From NCBI GenBank assembly GCA_026002045.1, contig BOAV01000014.1, positions 1 through 37,202 of the forward strand: 37,202 bases of DNA. Reading direction: 5' to 3'. The position numbers were made by a program, and so were the translations under genes. Source of the stretch: Spirochaetia bacterium (GTDB taxonomy: Bacteria; Spirochaetota; Spirochaetia; Treponematales; Breznakiellaceae). The notes beneath the pieces were generated by a model. It did not search any database. It was not told the origin of the DNA and saw only the letters and a program-made list of their open reading frames with translations. This document shows, one piece after another, positions 32,548 through 37,202 of the stretch. The first letter of the stretch is position 1, and the number at the start of each line of letters is the position of its first letter.

Positions 32548-32931
32548 ATGAAGGGGAAGTTTCCCTTAAAGCCCCTGGATTTCGTGGTGATAGGTGCAGC
32601 CCTTGCATTAACCGCTTTTTCGGCCTTTATGATATATGCAAAACCGCAGAACACATATCAGGTGATGATTCAAAACAGTGATAAAGTCTGGGTATTTCCC
32701 CTGGATGCGGAGGAGACCCTTACGGCGCCGGGGCCCCTGGGTGATACGGTTATCGAGATCCGGGATCGCCGGGTCCGTGTCTTATCTTCGCCCTGCGATA
32801 ATCAAACCTGTGTCGCTGCGGGGCACATTGATTCTAACGGACAATGGGTAGCATGTCTTCCCAATAATGTATTTGTAGCAATAGAAGGTAAAGATGATAT
32901 CGATGGAATCCTCGACATTACAGCTTGGTGA
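32548..32931 (+). CDS. NusG-domain-II membrane-anchored protein
   Basis: The 127-residue protein has one N-terminal membrane helix (DFVVIGAALALTAFSAFMIYA) and a C-terminal NusG-II-type beta domain (VWVFPLDAEETLTAPGPLGDTVIEIRDRRVRVLSSPCDNQTCVAAGHID … WVACLPNNVFVAIEG). The SPCDNQTC Cys pair is typical of the family. Related proteins accompany ApbE, FMN-binding and Gx-transporter genes in many bacteria. GGAGTTGTA precedes the ATG. The next gene starts 38 bases inside its 3' end. Confidence 0.88.
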   Translation: MKGKFPLKPLDFVVIGAALALTAFSAFMIYAKPQNTYQVMIQNSDKVWVFPLDAEETLTAPGPLGDTVIEIRDRRVRVLSSPCDNQTCVAAGHIDSNGQWVACLPNNVFVAIEGKDDIDGILDITAW

Positions 32932-33457
32932 AGCCCGGCGCATTACGGTCCGGCGAACAACGGCGCTTCTGGGGGCCCTTTGTCTGTTCCTTTCCACCAT
33001 CGAATACATGATCCCCAAGCCGGTTCCCTTTATGCGGATCGGCATTGCGAATCTTCCCCTCATGCTTGCCCTGGATATTTTTCCACTGCCGGCTTTTGTG
33101 CTGTTGGTGGGCATAAAAATTTTGGGGCAGGCCCTGATCACTGGTACTTTGTTTTCGTATATCTTTCTTTTTTCTCTGGCCGGAACTACCCTTTCCGCGC
33201 TTTCCATGTATGGGCTGCGCCGGTGCTTCGGAGCGCGGCGGATCAGCTTTGTCGGTATTGGTACTGCGGGGGCATTGATCTCCAATCTTACCCAACTGGT
33301 TTTGGCGCGGCTTTTTATTTTCGGCAGAAGCGCCCGGTATATTGCGCCGCCTTTTTTGGCCATGGGGCTTGTCACCGGCATCGCCCTGGGGCTGTTCTGC
33401 GAATATTTTACTACACGGTCACAATGGTATGCGGCCCGTGCAAAGAGGCCCCTATGA
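32894..33457 (+). CDS. Gx-transporter / heptaprenyl-diphosphate-synthase-I-like membrane protein
   Basis: The 187-residue protein has about five or six membrane helices and the signature LSTIEYMIPKPVPFMRIGIANLPLMLAL. It belongs to the Hpre_diP_synt_I (Gx transporter) family, related to ECF transporter S-components. Despite the older name, it is not a prenyltransferase. It starts inside the NusG-II gene (38 bases of overlap) and overlaps the next gene by 4 bases. In flavin-export loci such proteins are thought to help deliver or assemble the redox machinery; the exact role is unknown. Confidence 0.85.
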   Translation: MISMESSTLQLGEARRITVRRTTALLGALCLFLSTIEYMIPKPVPFMRIGIANLPLMLALDIFPLPAFVLLVGIKILGQALITGTLFSYIFLFSLAGTTLSALSMYGLRRCFGARRISFVGIGTAGALISNLTQLVLARLFIFGRSARYIAPPFLAMGLVTGIALGLFCEYFTTRSQWYAARAKRPL

Positions 33458-34092
33458 GCGGTTTCAGACTGCGCCGGCAGGAATGGTATCAGCGGCTTTT
33501 TTCCAGCCGCGCCCTTTGTATCGCCGGGCTCTTGATCATGCCCGCCCTGTTTTTTAATTCCAACACGATTTTAAGGGTTACACAGTTTTTCTTTTTTTGG
33601 TTTCTGGCATGGCTTGCGGGGAAAAAAAACAATCCCCTGATCACCATTCTGGTTATTTTGGGCATTGTTGCCTTCAATCTTTTGATACCCTACGGCAGGG
33701 TCATAGTTTCCCTGGGAATATTCAGGATTACCTCCGGGGCGCTTTTGGCGGGCATCCACCGGGGAGTGACCCTGGAGGCGCTGATCATGCTTTCCCGTGT
33801 GACTATCCGGCAGGACCTGCGGCTCCCCGGTTCCTTCGGCGAATTGATGGGCGAGTCTTTCCGTATTTTTGCGCAGATTACGGAACGGAAATATATTATT
33901 GACAGAAAAAATATCGCCGCCGGTATTGACAAGCTGATGATCGAATTGAGTGAGATTCCTCAAGAAGCAGAAGCCGAAAAAAAACAAAAAAGTTTTGTGC
34001 AGCGAAACAGTTCTACTGCGGGCGGGATCATCATCCTTGTATTCGCAGTAATACTGTCATGGATTCCATTGGGCCTGCAGATTTTTAAATGA
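33454..34092 (+). CDS. membrane protein, possibly EcfT-like
   Basis: The start at 33454 overlaps the Gx gene stop (ATGA). The 212-residue protein has hydrophobic segments near residues 17-33, 40-60, 66-82 and 95-115, then a polar region GALLAGIHRGVTLEALIMLSRVTIRQ and a C-terminal helix near 195-210. The layout recalls EcfT-type partners of S-components, in keeping with the preceding gene, but the Ala-Arg-Gly coupling motifs of EcfT are not evident. It completes the five-gene run and ends before a hairpin at 34095. Confidence 0.7.
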   Translation: MSGFRLRRQEWYQRLFSSRALCIAGLLIMPALFFNSNTILRVTQFFFFWFLAWLAGKKNNPLITILVILGIVAFNLLIPYGRVIVSLGIFRITSGALLAGIHRGVTLEALIMLSRVTIRQDLRLPGSFGELMGESFRIFAQITERKYIIDRKNIAAGIDKLMIELSEIPQEAEAEKKQKSFVQRNSSTAGGIIILVFAVILSWIPLGLQIFK

Positions 34093-34094
34093 AT

Positions 34095-34116
34095 AACCCC
34101 GCCTTGCGGCGGGGTT
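34095..34116. terminator. bidirectional hairpin terminator
   Basis: AACCCCGCC and GGCGGGGTT pair perfectly around TTGC, between the convergent ends of the EcfT-like gene and an exported hypothetical gene. Confidence 0.75.
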
Positions 34117-34122
34117 GGTTGA

Positions 34123-34836
34123 TTAGCGCTTGTTCGGTTTCAGTGTGCCGGTAATTTTCAGGATGTTGTTATTGAAATCAAACTGCAAGGCGCCGGTGTA
34201 ATAGAACAGGGAATCGGCAGCCGGGAAATCGTTGGTCTGCGCGCCGGTGGTGACACTTCCGATGGTGCCGCCCCTGGTACCCGCATTCCATATCTTGGCA
34301 TAGTCCGGCTTGCCGCCGCTTAAAAAGTCTGCGTGTATCTGCTGGGGGCCGGCGCCCTGAATAAAGCCGATGACCCGCTGGACGCTCCGGCCGGGGGCGG
34401 CAATACCGTTCCGGTCAAAGGTGATCTGGCCTCTATTGTCGGTGATGATACCGTAGGCAGTGCCCCGGTGTACATATTGGATGGTGATGACTCCGCTGGC
34501 CGCCTTGGTGACGCTGAGGGAATCATCGGTCCGCAGCGAATCGGCGGCTACCGGGTAGAGGAGCAGGCTCCGCAGCCCGCCGGGGAAGGCGGCCTTGCCC
34601 AGTATATCGGTCTGGTAGTAGGTGAACATGGCGGTTGACCTCTGCTTTGAAGCGCCGGAAACGGCGTCAAAGGCATCGTTAGTCACCCCCACCAGCCGGT
34701 TACCGGAATAGGTCAGGTGATTCCCCGCAGTGACCCCGGTAACATTGTACTGGTAATCAATTTTCAGATCCTGAGCAGACACAAATGATCCAACCAGGAC
34801 AACAAGCGCAAAAAAAATCACGGATTTTCGGATCAT
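34123..34836 (-). CDS. exported hypothetical protein, 237 aa
   Basis: The ATG at 34836 has GGAAGGAG 6 bases upstream and starts a signal peptide, MIRKSVIFFALVVLVGSFVSA; a longer frame from 34866 runs through the SD. The mature protein is beta-rich (YQYNVTGVTAGNHLTYSGNR … TFDRNGIAAPGRSVQRVIGF … YYTGALQFDFNNNILKITG). No family is recognised. It is probably periplasmic or surface-located. It converges with the EcfT-like gene on the shared hairpin at 34095-34116. Confidence 0.75.
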   Translation of the reverse strand: MIRKSVIFFALVVLVGSFVSAQDLKIDYQYNVTGVTAGNHLTYSGNRLVGVTNDAFDAVSGASKQRSTAMFTYYQTDILGKAAFPGGLRSLLLYPVAADSLRTDDSLSVTKAASGVITIQYVHRGTAYGIITDNRGQITFDRNGIAAPGRSVQRVIGFIQGAGPQQIHADFLSGGKPDYAKIWNAGTRGGTIGSVTTGAQTNDFPAADSLFYYTGALQFDFNNNILKITGTLKPNKR

Positions 34837-34954
34837 TTGCAACTCCTTCCTTACAAGAAAAGACATAAATACACCCAGGGTGTAATTATCTTGATTATAT
34901 GTGGGGATAATATAATTTGCAAGAAAATCTTACAAAATTTCAAAATGTGTCATG

Positions 34955-35404
34955 TTAAGAAATTTTTCGGATATGGGGTAAGCGGATTGCTTGCTTAAGC
35001 GTATGTAAGGCGGTATCGCCATGTCTGCCGATCAATTTCTCTCTGCGAGGATCCACGATGAGGTCCAGGCCTTCTAGGGGGATGGCGCCGAGGAGCACTT
35101 CGTCCGCACCCGGCAGGACCACCGCGTCGCATATCAGCGAGCGATCCTTCCAGTGAACCTCTATCCCCTCGCTCATGCTGCTCATAACCGTTTCACCGTT
35201 GGCAACGGTTGATTCGTTCTTGCATCTGATTCTAAGCCCCAATTTGCCGCATAAATCTTCAGGGATAACCAGTGTCCACGCACCGGTATCCACCAGCGCC
35301 CGCACCGTTGTTTCATGGACATCTTCCTTCGTGATGAACCCATGCTCAAGACTCTCTACATCCCACGCATTTTTTAACGTGATATCCGCATATACACTTC
35401 CCAT
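34955..35404 (-). CDS. retropepsin-like aspartic protease
   Basis: The single-domain clan AA fold is shown by ALVDTGAW (catalytic Asp) near residue 38, then VANGE, and VVLPGADEVLLGAIPLEGLDLIVDP. It would work as a dimer. The start at 35404 (MGSVYADITLKNAWDVE) was chosen because GGAGAAGG lies 5 bases upstream and family members begin this way; ATGs at 35443 and 35419 are possible. The promoter TATAAT belongs to repeat copy B (35442-35447). Similar small proteases occur in spirochaetes and other bacteria, often next to TA-like genes. Target is unknown. Confidence 0.85.
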   Translation of the reverse strand: MGSVYADITLKNAWDVESLEHGFITKEDVHETTVRALVDTGAWTLVIPEDLCGKLGLRIRCKNESTVANGETVMSSMSEGIEVHWKDRSLICDAVVLPGADEVLLGAIPLEGLDLIVDPRREKLIGRHGDTALHTLKQAIRLPHIRKIS

Positions 35405-35441
35405 ATTATCCTTCTCCATATGATTTATCTCCATGGTATAC

Positions 35442-35495
35442 ATTATACCACACCTATATAGGGCACTGAGTAGCGGTTTTGGATCGAAAAAGGGG
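35442..35495 (-). repeat. promoter-bearing intergenic repeat, copy B
   Basis: Read on the minus strand it has TTTTTCGATCC, an 11-base gap, CAGTGCCCTATATAG (35468-35454), then TATAAT (35447-35442). The blocks match copy A at 188-240. It directly promotes the aspartic protease gene. Confidence 0.65.
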
Positions 35496-35519
35496 ATAAA
35501 AGATGAAAAAATTTTGCGA

Positions 35520-35561
35520 GACTTGTGTCGGACTTTAGTCCGCGAGAACCAACCGGGTTCT
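35520..35561. repeat. three-way-junction inverted-repeat structure
   Basis: GACTTGT (35520-35526) pairs with ACAAGTC (35555-35561). Inside it are two adjacent hairpins: CGGAC-TTTA-GTCCG, and CGAGAACC-AACCG-GGTTCTCG (35533-35553). Beyond it, on the minus strand, lies a T-run (AAAATTTTTT), so it may also end the ABC transporter transcript. Nearly every base is in a stem or a loop. Confidence 0.8.
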
Positions 35562-35573
35562 CGAACAAGTCCA

Positions 35574-36314
35574 TTATCTGTTTTCCCATGGACAAAATAG
35601 TTTTTCTGCTAAATCAATGATGATGAAAAGGCAGAGCCCCAAAAGGCTGAGGGCCAGAATCGCCGCGTACATTTCCCCGTAGGCAATGCGTGTCCATGCG
35701 TCCATGATGAGATAGCCCAGGCCGGAATCGGTGGCGAAGGTTTCCGCCAGAAAGAGGACCGCCACTGCCGTGCCCAGGCTTACCCGGAGTCCCGTAAAAA
35801 GATTGGGCAGCACCGCGGGGATGATCACGTGGCGCATTACATCGATTTTGCCCGCCCCCAAAGACCGTACTGAATCAACCAATTCCTCCGGCGCCCGTTC
35901 CGCCGCGTCCCGGGCGCTCACCAAAATCTGGCTGAAGATGATGAAACCTACGAGAAAAATTTTCGACGCCTCCCCCAATCCCAGGACCAGCATGATGATG
36001 GGGAGAAAGGCCGCCTTTGGCAGCGGATGGAGGAGGTAGATCACCGGGGAAACGATGCGGTTAATTTTGGCGGACCGGCCCGCCGCGAGCCCCAGCGCCA
36101 CGGCGGGGATAGAGCTCGTGACCAGGGCCCAGATTATCCGGGAAAGGCTTGCCCCAAGATGCCGCCCCAGTGTCCCCGCCGCGCCCATTTTGACCAAGGC
36201 CCGGACCACCACCACAGGGCCGGGGAGGAAGGGCCGGGCGACAAGGGCCGCAGTCAGCGCCCAAAGGCCGGTAAAGGCGATAAGGGTGATCAGTATGGCG
36301 GGGTATTTTTTCAC
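35574..36314 (-). CDS. ABC transporter permease, NitT/TauT type
   Basis: The 246-residue protein has about six membrane helices and the EAA loop (APEELVDSVRSLGAGKIDVMRHVIIPAVLPNLFTGLRVSLG), typical of the nitrate/sulfonate/taurine (SsuC-like) permeases. The start is the GTG at 36314, overlapping the ATPase stop (GTGA), with GGGGG upstream; the longer frame from 36401 lies within the ATPase gene. Substrate is not evident. It is the last gene of the SBP-ATPase-permease operon. Confidence 0.9.
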   Translation of the reverse strand: MKKYPAILITLIAFTGLWALTAALVARPFLPGPVVVVRALVKMGAAGTLGRHLGASLSRIIWALVTSSIPAVALGLAAGRSAKINRIVSPVIYLLHPLPKAAFLPIIMLVLGLGEASKIFLVGFIIFSQILVSARDAAERAPEELVDSVRSLGAGKIDVMRHVIIPAVLPNLFTGLRVSLGTAVAVLFLAETFATDSGLGYLIMDAWTRIAYGEMYAAILALSLLGLCLFIIIDLAEKLFCPWENR

Positions 36315-37159
36315 GGCTGTATGCCCCCGGTTGCGGTGTTGCCGATGGCAGTGTTGGGACCGGTCCCCGGTGTTTTGAGTAGCTGCCGCAGTGAGGCGCA
36401 TAGTTCCAGAAACTGCGGCATATTGCGAAAATTGCCGCCGTCAGCAGCAGGCCGGGGGATGTCCACGCAGGCGGCGATGGCGCCGGGGTTCTTCCCGGTC
36501 ATCACGTAAGCCTTATCCGCCAGATAGACCGCTTCTTCAATGGAATGGGTCACGATGATGATGGTCAGGGGATTGCGGCGCCGAATCGACAGCAGGAAGT
36601 CCTGGACGTCTTCCCGGCTGAGGGCATCCAGGCTGGAAAAGGGTTCGTCCATCAGGAGCAGGTCCGGCTCCGCCGCAAGGGCGCGGACAATGGCGAGGCG
36701 CTGCTTCATGCCCCCGGAAAGCTGCCGGGGGTAGAGTTTGGCAAATCCGGCAAGGCCGAATTCCGCAAGCAGCGCCCCCGCCTGTTCCCGGCGGCGTATT
36801 TTGGGGACACCCGCGATGAGCAATGGCAGTTCCGCGTTTGCCGCAGCGGTTTTCCAGGGGAGAAGGCCGTAGTCCTGAAAGATCACGGCGGTGTTTTTCC
36901 GCACCCCGGTCAATAGCTGCCCGCAGATGCGGACTTCCCCGGCGCTGACCCGCCGCAGTCCCGCCACGGCGTGGATCAGGCTGGTCTTGCCGCAGCCCGA
37001 GGGGCCGATGATCGCCGAGACCTTGCCTTCTTCAAAGCGGGCGGTAATCCCCGCCAGGGCGGCTACTGTCTCCTTCCCCGGCAGGGAATAGGAAACGGCA
37101 AGGTCCCGGACTTCTACCACGTCTTTACCATGAGGCAGCGGCGGCGGCAATCCGCCCAT
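36311..37159 (-). CDS. ABC transporter ATP-binding protein, NitT/TauT type
   Basis: All nucleotide-binding motifs are present: Walker A GPSGCGKTSL, Q-loop FQDYGLLPW, signature LSGGMKQRLAI, Walker B LLLMDEPFSSLD and the switch His in VTHSIEEAV. It powers uptake with the adjacent permease. The ATG at 37159 has GGAGG 9 bases upstream (a TTG at 37162 is also possible) and lies inside the 3' end of the binding-protein gene. An extra C-terminal tail of about 40 residues (PQFLELCASLRQLLKTPGTGP …) is mildly unusual. Confidence 0.92.
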   Translation of the reverse strand: MGGLPPPLPHGKDVVEVRDLAVSYSLPGKETVAALAGITARFEEGKVSAIIGPSGCGKTSLIHAVAGLRRVSAGEVRICGQLLTGVRKNTAVIFQDYGLLPWKTAAANAELPLLIAGVPKIRRREQAGALLAEFGLAGFAKLYPRQLSGGMKQRLAIVRALAAEPDLLLMDEPFSSLDALSREDVQDFLLSIRRRNPLTIIIVTHSIEEAVYLADKAYVMTGKNPGAIAACVDIPRPAADGGNFRNMPQFLELCASLRQLLKTPGTGPNTAIGNTATGGIQP

Positions 37160-37202
37160 CAATAAGGTCCTCCGCCTTGAGGTCCGCTTCGAGGAGGTTT
37201 CG
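37125..37202 (-). CDS. C-terminus of the ABC substrate-binding protein (partial)
   Basis: The minus strand carries the end of a frame entering the window, reading NLLEADLKAEDLIDGRIAAA to a TAA at 37125-37127. It resembles the tail of NrtA/SsuA-type periplasmic binding proteins, and its gene overlaps the ATPase start by 35 bases. Only 25 residues are in the window, so the family assignment rests on operon context. Confidence 0.65.
   Translation of the reverse strand, partial: RNLLEADLKAEDLIDGRIAAAAASW

Noticed and set aside
32894..33457. Prenyltransferase activity implied by the family name heptaprenyl diphosphate synthase component I
   Set aside because: The protein is a multi-span membrane protein without Asp-rich motifs; the true synthase is at 25133-26116.

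Overview
The window looks like chromosome from a host-associated spirochaete, most probably a Treponema of the termite-gut type. This is an inference from gene content: a cyclophilin-FKBP fusion, many lipoproteins, spirochaete-type aspartic protease and Rpn-type fragments, numerous toxin-antitoxin (TA) remnants, and moderately GC-rich core genes interrupted by AT-rich accessory islands. No rRNA, tRNA, CRISPR array or intact insertion sequence was seen.

Layout. 1-2000: a promoter-bearing repeat, a 21-bp perfect palindrome, the tail of an Rpn/PD-(D/E)XK-type gene and a large hypothetical protein. 2001-4058: a dual prolyl isomerase convergent with an ApbE flavin transferase lipoprotein. 4058-6360: an accessory patch with VapBC, HicB beside a 5'-truncated HicA, and a Fic AMPylase behind three operator-like sites. 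6366-14600: an RND efflux operon (TolC, adaptor, pump, PII-like PG0541 protein) below an unusual regulator with two TetR domains. 14870-17860: an AT-rich island of small regulators and TA modules (XRE, Phd with a Doc lacking its active site, HigBA, orphan RelB/DinJ), punctuated by three copies of the 3' end of the XRE gene. 17869-22835: a DUF4143 ATPase behind a palindrome, an acyl-CoA synthetase with its XRE-cupin regulator, PilZ and an RlmM-like methyltransferase. 22860-25100: a tightly overlapping TetR operon of small envelope proteins. 25133-34092: a respiratory/flavin region. 34123-37202: an exported hypothetical protein, a retropepsin-like protease, a structured repeat and a NitT/TauT-type ABC transporter cut by the window end.

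The most coherent system is the flavin redox region. It holds a polyprenyl diphosphate synthase, a type II NADH dehydrogenase with a membrane C-terminus, a secreted two-domain FMN-binding protein, a MerR regulator, a lipoprotein flavoreductase with a flavinylation motif, a NusG-domain-II protein and a Gx-transporter-type membrane protein. ApbE, which would attach FMN, is encoded about 21 kb away. This resembles the flavin-based extracellular electron transfer locus known from Listeria and relatives, here apparently coupled to a fumarate-reductase-like acceptor lipoprotein. The MerR gene and the flavoreductase gene carry near-identical palindromes, and the second sits in a MerR-type promoter with a 19-bp spacer. 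The TA island, with its decaying toxins and repeated XRE tails, is the second region worth attention.
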